From NCBI RefSeq assembly GCF_013337285.1, contig NZ_SUPW01000001.1:372001-436000 (forward strand): a DNA stretch of 64,000 nt, given 5' to 3'. Positions 37,518 through 45,286 of the stretch are shown piece after piece. Every line of letters starts with the position of its first letter. Within the stretch, counting starts at the first letter, position 1. Below the pieces are notes generated by a model, which was not told the DNA's origin, did no database searches, and worked only from the letters and a program-made list of their open reading frames with translations. The DNA comes from Agrobacterium tumefaciens. Lineage in GTDB: Bacteria > Pseudomonadota > Alphaproteobacteria > Rhizobiales > Rhizobiaceae. Position numbers and translations under genes: made by a program.

Positions 37518-38129
37518 TCACTCCAACGCCATGCCGAACCACACACTGCCGGGCGTTTCGTGGCTGTCCAGGCGTTTGAAGCCGCGGGTTTCCCAAAAGC
37601 GCATACCGGCATGGTTGCGTTCGCTGGCGCCGAGATGGATGCCGTAGACGTTGTTCTGTCTTGCCATATCCAGCCAGCGCGACAGAAGCCGGGTGCCGCC
37701 GCCCTTGCCCTGCGTGCGCGGCAGAAGGTTCATGTGGATATGGGCCGGGAACGGATCCGTAAGCCACTCTGGCGTGCGGCGCGGGTGGTGGATGAAATGG
37801 GCGCGGCGCTGGTCGGCGTCCCATGTCTGCTGGTCGCCGCCGGGGTCGGGGTAAAGGGCGCGCAGATGCGGCCACCATTCCTGCTCCAGCCGCTCTTCAT
37901 GCAAGGCCGTATCGAGCGCGCCGGCGATATAACCGCAGACCCCCTCCTCGTCCTCGGCCACGAAAACGGCATCTGGCCACAGATGCAGATAGGGCACGGA
38001 ATAGATATGCCCGACCATGCGGCCATCATTATAAAGCGGAGTTGCATCCTGCCCGGCATCGCCGGTGGCAAGGCTTATGGCGTAGAGCGCGTCTTCATCC
38101 TCGGTTCGGGCGGAACGAAAGGTCAGCAT
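37518..38129 (-). CDS. GNAT-family N-acetyltransferase
   Basis: 203 residues. Begins LTFRSARTEDEDALYAISLATG. Motif A is HMNLLPRTQGKGGGTRLLSRWL with the QGKGGG loop, and motif B is GIHLGASERNHAGMRFWETRGF. The insert between these (about 70-130) with EWWPHLRALYP and FIHHPRRTPEWL resembles the N-acetyltransferase group next to O-GlcNAcase-like bacterial proteins. The substrate is unknown. The start is the ATG at 38129, with AAGGGAAGG upstream. Confidence 0.88.
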   Translation of the reverse strand: MLTFRSARTEDEDALYAISLATGDAGQDATPLYNDGRMVGHIYSVPYLHLWPDAVFVAEDEEGVCGYIAGALDTALHEERLEQEWWPHLRALYPDPGGDQQTWDADQRRAHFIHHPRRTPEWLTDPFPAHIHMNLLPRTQGKGGGTRLLSRWLDMARQNNVYGIHLGASERNHAGMRFWETRGFKRLDSHETPGSVWFGMALE

Positions 38130-38266
38130 TGGCAGCCGCCTTCCCTTGCCGCGCGTCGACACGCGAAAGTGTCACGACAGATCAGAACACGCCTAACGCC
38201 ATTGCTGTTTTTCAAATCCGAGACCCCTCCCGCCGGGACTGTAAAACCTTCATCCGTATACGTCGA

Positions 38267-39919
38267 TCAGGACGCAGGCGGATAAAGGAGATCGATTATA
38301 TAGTTCGGATCGAAGCGGGAATCGAGCATGCCGTAAGTGTGCCGCCAGCCACCCGCAAGACGGGTTTCGAGGAAGGCATCGGCGATCTTGCCGGCGCCAA
38401 GCCGGCAAAGCTCGGCGGCAGCGGCTGCAAGCGCGAATTGCTCCACCAGCAGACGGGCCGCCCCTTCGTCGCGCTCGGCAAGCGCGATGGCTGCGCGCAG
38501 CACATCGGTGGTCTTCTTGCCGGCAGGCCCGAGGTCGCGTTCCAGCGTCTGGAAGACAAGATCGAACAGGTCCTTGCCGCGCTGTAGAACCCGCAGCACA
38601 TCCAGCGCCATGACGTTGCCGGAGCCTTCCCAGATGGCGTTAACAGGCGCTTCACGATAGTGGCGGGCAATCGGCCGCTCTTCCACGTAACCGTTGCCGC
38701 CGAGGCACTCCATGGCCTCGTAGATGAGGGCCGGCGCAATCTTGCAGCACCAGTATTTCACGATCGGCGTCATCACCCGCGCATAAGCGGCCTCGGCCGG
38801 GTTGTTGCGGGCGGCATCGAAAGCCGACGCCAGCCGGAAGGAAAGTGCTGTCGCGGCAGCCACATCCAGCGCCATGTCGGCGAGAACACGGGTCATGATC
38901 GGCTGGCTGACCAGCATCTTGCCGAAAACCGAGCGTCCTCTAGCAAAATGCACGGCTTCGGCAAGCGAGGCGCGCATCATGCCGGCGGAGGCCAGCGCGC
39001 AATCGAGCCGCGTCAGCGTCACCATGTCGAGGATGGTGCGCACGCCGCTGCCCGGATCGCCGAGCAGATAACCGAAGGCATCGGTGAATTCGACTTCGGC
39101 CGACGCATTGGAGCGGTTGCCGAGCTTGTCCTTCAGCCGCTGGAAGTGCAGGCCGTTCTTCGAACCGTCTTCCAGATAACGCGGCACGAGGAAGCAACCC
39201 ATGCCATCACCCATCTGGGCCAGCATGACGAAACCGTCACTCATCGGCGCGGAGAGGAACCACTTGTGGCCGGACAGGCGGTAGATGCCCTCGCCCACCC
39301 GCTCGGCCGTCGTGCGGTTGGCGCGAACATCCGTGCCGCCCTGCTTTTCCGTCATGCCCATGCCGACGGTGACAGCAGTTTTCTGCAGGGCCGGTTTCTG
39401 CGCGGAATCATATTTGCGCGACAGGATTTTCGGCATCCACTCCTTCTGCACCCGCGGCGAGGTCATGATGGCGGCGACGGAAGCGCTGGTCATGGTCAGT
39501 GGGCAGAGGTGCCCTGCTTCGAGCTGAGATGTCAGGTAGAATTTCGTAGCGCGGGCCTTGTGTTCGTTGCCGCGCGTATCGGAAGAGTTTTCCCAGACGC
39601 TTGAATGCAGGCCTGATGACATGGAACGGCGCATCAGCGCGTGCCAGGCGGGATGGAACTCCACCTGGTCGAGACGTTCGCCTCGCGGGCCGTGGGTGTG
39701 CAACTGCGGCACCCCCTGATTGGCCATGCGCGCCAGTTCCTGCGCCTCATGCGAGGTAACGTAGCGGCCGAGCTGATCGAACTCGTCCCTCAGGTTACGC
39801 GACAGGCCAGAGGTAAGATCGACGATCAGCGGATCGGAACGATAGGCATTGATGCCGGACCAGAGGCTTGGCTGGTTCAGTTCGGCGAGCGATTCTTCTG
39901 TCCGGGAATTCTGGGTCAT
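38267..39919 (-). CDS. aidB: AidB-like acyl-CoA dehydrogenase family flavoprotein
   Basis: 550 residues, the size of E. coli AidB (541). The acyl-CoA dehydrogenase fold is clear, with the AidB-specific GMGMTEKQGGTDVRANRT flavin segment, LSGHKWFLSAPMSDGFVMLAQ, the YEAMECLGGNGYVEERPIARHYREAPVNAIWEGSGNVMALDVLR signature and a C-terminal DNA-contacting domain. E. coli AidB belongs to the adaptive response to alkylation; its enzymatic role is unsettled. There is no ada gene nearby. The gene is transcribed alone. Confidence 0.9.
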   Translation of the reverse strand: MTQNSRTEESLAELNQPSLWSGINAYRSDPLIVDLTSGLSRNLRDEFDQLGRYVTSHEAQELARMANQGVPQLHTHGPRGERLDQVEFHPAWHALMRRSMSSGLHSSVWENSSDTRGNEHKARATKFYLTSQLEAGHLCPLTMTSASVAAIMTSPRVQKEWMPKILSRKYDSAQKPALQKTAVTVGMGMTEKQGGTDVRANRTTAERVGEGIYRLSGHKWFLSAPMSDGFVMLAQMGDGMGCFLVPRYLEDGSKNGLHFQRLKDKLGNRSNASAEVEFTDAFGYLLGDPGSGVRTILDMVTLTRLDCALASAGMMRASLAEAVHFARGRSVFGKMLVSQPIMTRVLADMALDVAAATALSFRLASAFDAARNNPAEAAYARVMTPIVKYWCCKIAPALIYEAMECLGGNGYVEERPIARHYREAPVNAIWEGSGNVMALDVLRVLQRGKDLFDLVFQTLERDLGPAGKKTTDVLRAAIALAERDEGAARLLVEQFALAAAAAELCRLGAGKIADAFLETRLAGGWRHTYGMLDSRFDPNYIIDLLYPPAS

Positions 39920-40094
39920 CCACTGCTTCTAGCTGTTTTGTACTGGAATTGCATAGTGGGGTGATATTGCATAATTTTGCCCACAGGAAGCGATTGAGAC
40001 GATTAAGTCCCCGGTTTCAGCATTTTTCGGGACCACCTGAAGATGCCGAACATGTTTCCAGCAAGACCGAGCGACATCACCAGGAGAGGACACC

Positions 40095-40529
40095 ATGGAG
40101 GAGCCCGTCGTAAGAAAGCTCTTCGAGCGATATGAGCGCTGTTTCAACACGTCTCTCAACGGCGAAATGGACATGGAAGAGGTCGCGTCCCTGTACGCCT
40201 CCGATTTCATAGCGGCTTCGCCTGCCGGCCTGATGACCGGAAAGAACGACGATCAGCTCAGGCAAGTGATGGCGCAGGGTTATGAGCGGTATCGCGCCAT
40301 GGGCACAAAGGAAATGCGGATACGCGATGTCTGTCTCTCGCCCATCGATGAACATCATTGCATGGCGCATGTGGCATGGACGGCGACCTATGCCCGCCAA
40401 AACCAATCGGACATCGGGATCGATTTTGATGTTCATTACTTTGTCCAGACGCTGGACGGCGAACCGAAAGTTTTCGGCTGGGTTTCCGGCGACGAGCAGG
40501 CGCTTTTGAGGAAGCACGGCATCGCCTGA
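40095..40529 (+). CDS. NTF2/SnoaL-like small protein, unknown function
   Basis: 144 residues. The pattern of an N-terminal amphipathic helix pair (VVRKLFERYERCFN), ASLYASDFIAASPAG, and a curved sheet with HCMAHVAWTATYA and DVHYFVQTLDGEPKVFGWVSGDE suggests the NTF2-like/SnoaL fold. I see no catalytic residues that identify an activity. A GAGAGGACACC-like ribosome binding site precedes the ATG. It stands between aidB and pyrB. Confidence 0.7.
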   Translation: MEEPVVRKLFERYERCFNTSLNGEMDMEEVASLYASDFIAASPAGLMTGKNDDQLRQVMAQGYERYRAMGTKEMRIRDVCLSPIDEHHCMAHVAWTATYARQNQSDIGIDFDVHYFVQTLDGEPKVFGWVSGDEQALLRKHGIA

Positions 40530-40728
40530 TATTCGCTTGCGACAGGAGCAAGGTTTGCCCACCAGACAGTCTCTCTGTTATCGAGGTTGGGGAAACATCG
40601 CCATGTTTTCATTTCAAGGGTTTGTGACGCTTGCCCCTGCGGCGAGCAGTCTCTATAGAGCGCAGGACCGAATTCCGCGGCGCTCCTGAGGCGTGTTTAC
40701 GGCGAATGGCAGCGCACGGATCAGCATT

Positions 40729-40776
40729 CGGGCGTTCCAGGCATTTTCACGGGAAAATGCGACGCCCGTCAGGAGG
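40729..40776 (+). promoter_or_regulatory. pyrB leader hairpin next to the ribosome binding site
   Basis: An outer stem CGGGCGT (40729-40735) with ACGCCCG (40762-40768) and an inner stem GCATTTTC (40741-40748) with GAAAATGC (40753-40760) form one long stem-loop, with a 5-base bulge on the left and a single G on the right. AGGAGG (40771-40776) begins two bases after the stem, nine bases before the pyrB ATG. The position suggests translational or attenuation control of pyrimidine synthesis. Confidence 0.65.
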
Positions 40777-40784
40777 CAAACCGC

Positions 40785-41726
40785 ATGGTCTTCTTCCCCC
40801 ATCGCCATCTCCTCGGCATCAAGGGGCTTTCCCATCAGGATATAACCCTGCTTCTCGACAAGGCCGACGAGGCGGTGAAAATCAGCCGCCAGCGCGAGAA
40901 AAAGACCTCGACGCTCCGGGGCCTGACGCAGATAAACCTGTTCTTCGAAGCCTCGACGCGCACGCAATCCTCCTTCGAGCTGGCCGGAAAGCGCCTTGGC
41001 GCAGACGTGATGAACATGTCGGTCGGCAATTCCTCGGTGAAGAAGGGCGAGACGCTGATCGATACGGCGATGACGCTGAACGCCATGCGCCCGGACGTGC
41101 TGGTCGTGCGTCATTCCTCCGCCGGCGCCGCCGCCCTTCTGGCGCAGAAGGTCGCCTGCTCCGTGGTCAATGCCGGCGACGGCCAGCATGAGCACCCGAC
41201 ACAGGCGCTGCTCGATGCGCTGACCATCCGCCGCGCCAAGGGCGAACTATCAGGCATCACGGTGGCGATCTGCGGCGACGTGCTGCATTCGCGCGTGGCC
41301 CGTTCCAACATCATCCTGCTCAACCAGATGGGCGCGCGCGTTCGTGTCGTCGCCCCCGCCACGCTTCTGCCCTCCGGCATTCGCGACATGAGCGTGGAAG
41401 TCTTCCACGACATGAAGGAAGGGCTGAAGAATGCCGATGTGGTGATGATGCTGCGCCTGCAGCGCGAGCGCATGTCCGGCTCCTTCGTGCCTTCGGTGCG
41501 CGAATATTTCCATTATTACGGCCTCGATGCGGAAAAGCTGAAGGCGGCGAAGGAAGATGCGCTGGTCATGCATCCCGGCCCGATGAACCGCGGCGTGGAA
41601 ATCGCCTCCGAAGTGGCCGACGGTCCGCAGAGCGTGATCGAAAGCCAGGTGGAAATGGGGGTTGCCGTGCGCATGGCTGTGATGGAAACCCTGCTTGTCT
41701 CGCAAAATCAGGGTGAGCGCGTATGA
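40785..41726 (+). CDS. pyrB: Aspartate carbamoyltransferase catalytic chain
   Basis: 313 residues. It makes carbamoyl-aspartate, the second step of UMP synthesis. The carbamoyl-phosphate-binding motif [12 protein letters not shown], the HPTQALLDA segment and the C-terminal [12 protein letters not shown] are intact. No pyrI regulatory subunit is visible. The downstream pseudo-dihydroorotase overlaps by four bases (ATGA), as in Pseudomonas where the two proteins form one complex. The start follows AGGAGG and the leader hairpin. Confidence 0.97.
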   Translation: MVFFPHRHLLGIKGLSHQDITLLLDKADEAVKISRQREKKTSTLRGLTQINLFFEASTRTQSSFELAGKRLGADVMNMSVGNSSVKKGETLIDTAMTLNAMRPDVLVVRHSSAGAAALLAQKVACSVVNAGDGQHEHPTQALLDALTIRRAKGELSGITVAICGDVLHSRVARSNIILLNQMGARVRVVAPATLLPSGIRDMSVEVFHDMKEGLKNADVVMMLRLQRERMSGSFVPSVREYFHYYGLDAEKLKAAKEDALVMHPGPMNRGVEIASEVADGPQSVIESQVEMGVAVRMAVMETLLVSQNQGERV

Positions 41727-43015
41727 GTGCCGTGACCGTTCTAAAAAACCTCCGCATCGTCGATCCCTCCCGCGATCTCGACGAGACCGGTAGCGTGATC
41801 ATCGGTGCGGACGGCACCATTCTGGCGGCGGGCAAAGACGCCCACAATCAGGGCGCACCGGAAGGCGCGACGGTGCGAGACTGCAAGGGGCTGCTGGCTG
41901 TTCCCGGTCTGGTTGATGCCCGTGTCTTCGTCGGCGAGCCAGGTGGCGAGCATCGCGAAACCATCGAATCCGCCTCACGCGCGGCAGCGGCTGGCGGCGT
42001 GACCAGCATCATCGTCATGCCGGATACCGACCCTGTTATCGATGACATCGCGCTGGTCGAATATGTGAAGAAGACGGCGCGCGACAAGGCGCTCGTCAAT
42101 GTTCACCCGGCAGCGGCCCTGACCAAGGGCCTCAACGGCGAAGAAATGACAGAGTTCGGCATGTTGAAGGAAGCCGGTGCGGTTGCCTTCACCAATGGTC
42201 GCAAGGCGCTTTCCGACACGCTGGTCCTGCGCCGCGCCATGACCTATGCCCGCGAACTGGGTGCGGTGATCGCGCTCGAGACCCGCGACAAATATATTGG
42301 CGGCGGCGACATGAACGAGGGGCTTTTCGCAAGCTGGCTCGGGCTGTCAGGCATTCCGAAAGAAGCCGAAATCATTCCGCTGGAACGTGACCTGCGCATT
42401 GCCGGCCTGACGCAGGCGATCTATCACGCCGCCAAGATTTCCGTACCTGAATCGGCCGAGGCGATCCGCCTTGCCCGGCAGCGGGGCGTCAAGGCCACCT
42501 GCGGCATCTCGATCAACCATCTCACACTCAACGAGAACGATATCGGCGAATACCGCACCTTCTTCAAGCTTTCCCCGCCGTTGCGCGCCGAAGACGACCG
42601 CAAGGCCATGGTGGAAGCGCTGAAGGACGGCACCATCGATATTATTGTCTCCTCGCACGACCCGCAGGATGTGGACACCAAGCGCCTGCCGTTTTCGGAT
42701 GCGGCCAGCGGCGCGGTGGGTCTGGAAACCATGCTGGCGGCGGCGCTGCGCCTTTACCACAGCGGCGAGGTTCCGCTGATGCGCCTCATCGATGCGCTTT
42801 CCACCCGCCCGGCGAAGATTTTCGGTCTCGACGCCGGAACGCTTAAAGTCGGTGCAAAAGCCGATATCACCCTGATCGATCTCGACGAACCATGGCTGGT
42901 GGCCCGCGATCAGCTGGTGTCGAAATCCAAGAATACGCCGTTCGAAGACGCCCGTTTCAGCGGCCGTGCTGTCGCCACTTATGTGGCTGGCAAAGCCGTT
43001 CATTCCTTGGCATAA
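41723..43015 (+). CDS. Pseudo-dihydroorotase (PyrC'/PyrX-like)
   Basis: 430 residues. The overall match is to class I dihydroorotases, but the metal site is destroyed. The usual DxHxH reads PGLVDARVF (Arg67 and Phe69 for the two His), the TPHH-like motif reads SINHL, and the TDHAPH motif reads SSHDPQ. Such homologues (Pseudomonas PyrC') are catalytically dead and are needed to assemble active aspartate carbamoyltransferase. Coupling to pyrB by a four-base overlap supports the same job here. A working pyrC should lie elsewhere in the genome. Calling this gene simply 'dihydroorotase' would be misleading. Confidence 0.9.
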   Translation: MSAVTVLKNLRIVDPSRDLDETGSVIIGADGTILAAGKDAHNQGAPEGATVRDCKGLLAVPGLVDARVFVGEPGGEHRETIESASRAAAAGGVTSIIVMPDTDPVIDDIALVEYVKKTARDKALVNVHPAAALTKGLNGEEMTEFGMLKEAGAVAFTNGRKALSDTLVLRRAMTYARELGAVIALETRDKYIGGGDMNEGLFASWLGLSGIPKEAEIIPLERDLRIAGLTQAIYHAAKISVPESAEAIRLARQRGVKATCGISINHLTLNENDIGEYRTFFKLSPPLRAEDDRKAMVEALKDGTIDIIVSSHDPQDVDTKRLPFSDAASGAVGLETMLAAALRLYHSGEVPLMRLIDALSTRPAKIFGLDAGTLKVGAKADITLIDLDEPWLVARDQLVSKSKNTPFEDARFSGRAVATYVAGKAVHSLA

Positions 43016-43063
43016 GATCAGCAACAGAGATCACGCTGACGGCGCGACAGAGGGGACGTTTGA

Positions 43064-43681
43064 ATGAGTGCTTTGACTGACTGGCAGACGGCGCCTGCCC
43101 TTCTCGCGCTTTCGGCGCTGATCGGCTATCTGTTCGGCTCCATCCCCTTCGGCCTCATCCTCACCCGCATGGCGGGGCTGGGCGACGTGCGCAAGATCGG
43201 TTCGGGCAATATCGGCGCGACCAATGTGCTGCGCACCGGCAACAAGAAGCTCGCCGCGGCCACCCTGCTGCTTGACGCGCTGAAGGGCACGGCGGCCGTG
43301 CTGGTCGCCAATGCGCTGTGGGGTTACGAGGCCTCGCTGGTGGCCGGTTTCTTCGCCTTTCTCGGCCATCTGTTTCCGGTGTGGCTCGGCTTCAAGGGCG
43401 GCAAGGGTGTCGCCGTCTATATCGGCGTGCTTCTTGGCGCAGCACCTCTGATGATGCTGGCCTTTGCGCTGATCTGGCTCGCGACCGCCTTCATCACCCG
43501 CTATTCATCGCTGTCGGCGCTTCTGGCCATGCTTGTCATTCCCGTGGCGCTATGGGTGCTCGGACCTGAAAAGACCGCGCTGGTCGTTACATTGCTGAGC
43601 GTAATTTCGTGGTGGAAGCACCGGGAGAATATTGCGCGGCTTCTGGCCGGCACCGAAAGCCGGATCGGGCAAAAGGGCTAA
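43064..43681 (+). CDS. plsY: Glycerol-3-phosphate acyltransferase PlsY
   Basis: 205 residues, multi-spanning inner-membrane protein. It transfers the acyl group from acyl-phosphate to glycerol 3-phosphate, the first step of phospholipid synthesis. The three conserved PlsY loops are seen: [26 protein letters not shown] and [13 protein letters not shown]. It follows the pyrimidine genes by 48 bases and precedes dprA by 21, so it may be part of a longer transcript. Confidence 0.95.
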   Translation: MSALTDWQTAPALLALSALIGYLFGSIPFGLILTRMAGLGDVRKIGSGNIGATNVLRTGNKKLAAATLLLDALKGTAAVLVANALWGYEASLVAGFFAFLGHLFPVWLGFKGGKGVAVYIGVLLGAAPLMMLAFALIWLATAFITRYSSLSALLAMLVIPVALWVLGPEKTALVVTLLSVISWWKHRENIARLLAGTESRIGQKG

Positions 43682-43702
43682 GGCCTATTCTAAGGATATG
43701 TC

Positions 43703-44842
43703 ATGCCGCATGAGGAAACGACACGGCAGGGCATAGAGCTTTCCGCGCGGCAACGGGTCGCGTGGCTGCGGCTGATCCGCAGCGACAATATCGGCCCCGT
43801 CACGTTTCGCGAACTGATCAACCATTTCGGCAGTGCCGAAAAGGCGCTTGATGCCCTGCCCGAGCTTTCGAGACGCGGCGGCTCGCTGCGCAGTCCACGC
43901 ATCGCCACGCAGGCACAGGCGGAAGACGAGATCGAAACGGCTGAAAAATTCGGCGCGCGTTTCGTCGGTATCGGCGAGCCGGACTATCCGCCCGCTTTGC
44001 GGCATCTGGACGGCGCGCCGCCGCTGATCGCCATGAGGGGCTCGGCGTCCACCGCAACAAGACCATCGGTCGGCATCGTCGGATCGCGCAACGCTTCCAT
44101 CAACGGGGCGAAATTCGCCGCGATGCTGGCGCGCGATTGCGGTAGGGGCGGTTATGCGATTGCTTCGGGTCTGGCGCGGGGCATCGACGCGGCGGCACAT
44201 CGGGCAAGCCTTGCAACCGGTACGGTGGCCATGCTGGCGGGCGGTCTCGACCGTCCCTACCCGCAGGAAAATTTCGGGCTGCTGGAAGACATCTATGATC
44301 AGGGCGGCGCGACGATCAGCGAAATGCCCTTCGGCTGGGAACCGCGCGCCCGGGATTTTCCCCGCCGCAACCGGCTGATATCAGGCGTCTCGCTTGGCGT
44401 TGTCATCGTCGAGGCGGCAGAGCGTTCCGGTTCGCTGATTACGGCCCGGCTTGCCGGCGAAGCGGGGCGGCTGGTTTTCGCCGTTCCCGGCTCGCCGCTC
44501 GATGCGCGCTGCGAAGGCACCAACCGGCTGATCAAGGAAGGCGCGATGCTGACCACGGGTGCTGACGACATTCTGGAGGCGCTGCGACCGCTGATGGAGC
44601 CGCAATTGCCCTATGACCGCAAAATCGAGGAACCGCGATCAGAAGAAGAAATGTCACCGCCCGGAGATGATGAGCGCAGCATCATTGCCGCCGCACTCGG
44701 CCCCTCGCCCGTCGAGACAGACGACATCATTCGCCACACGGGTTTTTCCGCCGCTACCGTTCATATGGTGCTTTTGGAACTCGATATTGCCGGGCGATTA
44801 AACCGGTACGCCGGGGGACGGGTTTCGCTCCTCGCGGATTGA
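43703..44842 (+). CDS. dprA: DNA processing protein DprA
   Basis: 379 residues. It loads RecA on incoming single strands during transformation. The N-terminal SAM-like region (about 10-75) is followed by the Rossmann-like DprA core (about 100-290) with VGSRNASINGAKFAAMLA, SGLARGIDAAAHRASL, ARDFPRRNRLISGVSLGVVIVEAAERSGSLITA and FAVPGSPLD. A C-terminal winged helix (about 325-379) ends the protein. It is present in many bacteria not known to be transformable. The last 45 bases overlap the small antisense gene. Confidence 0.95.
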   Translation: MPHEETTRQGIELSARQRVAWLRLIRSDNIGPVTFRELINHFGSAEKALDALPELSRRGGSLRSPRIATQAQAEDEIETAEKFGARFVGIGEPDYPPALRHLDGAPPLIAMRGSASTATRPSVGIVGSRNASINGAKFAAMLARDCGRGGYAIASGLARGIDAAAHRASLATGTVAMLAGGLDRPYPQENFGLLEDIYDQGGATISEMPFGWEPRARDFPRRNRLISGVSLGVVIVEAAERSGSLITARLAGEAGRLVFAVPGSPLDARCEGTNRLIKEGAMLTTGADDILEALRPLMEPQLPYDRKIEEPRSEEEMSPPGDDERSIIAAALGPSPVETDDIIRHTGFSAATVHMVLLELDIAGRLNRYAGGRVSLLAD

Positions 44843-45028
44843 CAGCTTGCGCCGCCCGCTCTGGATATCGCCGACTTCCACATAGGCCATCTCGATCAGA
44901 TAACACAGCATATCGGCACCCTCACGGTTGGCGACCTGCCGCAGCTCTGCCAGCATCTGGCGAATGTAAGCCAAGTTCTCTCTGGTCCCTTCATTATCGG
45001 CATTATTGTTTGTTGCGTTCGGGACCAT
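44798..45028 (-). CDS. Conserved-looking small helical protein, 76 residues
   Basis: 76 residues from ATG 45028, preceded by AGGA at seven-base spacing. Polar N-terminus (Asn-rich), then an amphipathic helical core RENLAYIRQMLAELRQVANREGADMLCYLIEMAYVEVGDI and a basic tail. Its 3' end overlaps the end of dprA by 45 bases. The coherent helix pattern and good ribosome binding site argue for a real gene. I do not recognise the function. Confidence 0.65.
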   Translation of the reverse strand: MVPNATNNNADNEGTRENLAYIRQMLAELRQVANREGADMLCYLIEMAYVEVGDIQSGRRKLSIREERNPSPGVPV

Positions 45029-45286
45029 ATATTTATCCTGAGAATTTCGTCTGAAACGAAGAGCAATAAGTAGATTCAAATGATGTTGGTGATCATAACC
45101 AATTTACCAAAGATTGCAATACAACAATAGATTATCCATAGGTTGCATGAACCCTGAAGCGATAAAATCGGGCTTGCCTCTTGACCAGCGGACATTACCT
45201 GTCCATGTCGAATTATAAAGAAGCCTTGTTGCGGCGTTCCTCCGTGATCCGGCTATGTTAACGGACAAGTTCCCAGAGAAAAAAAT

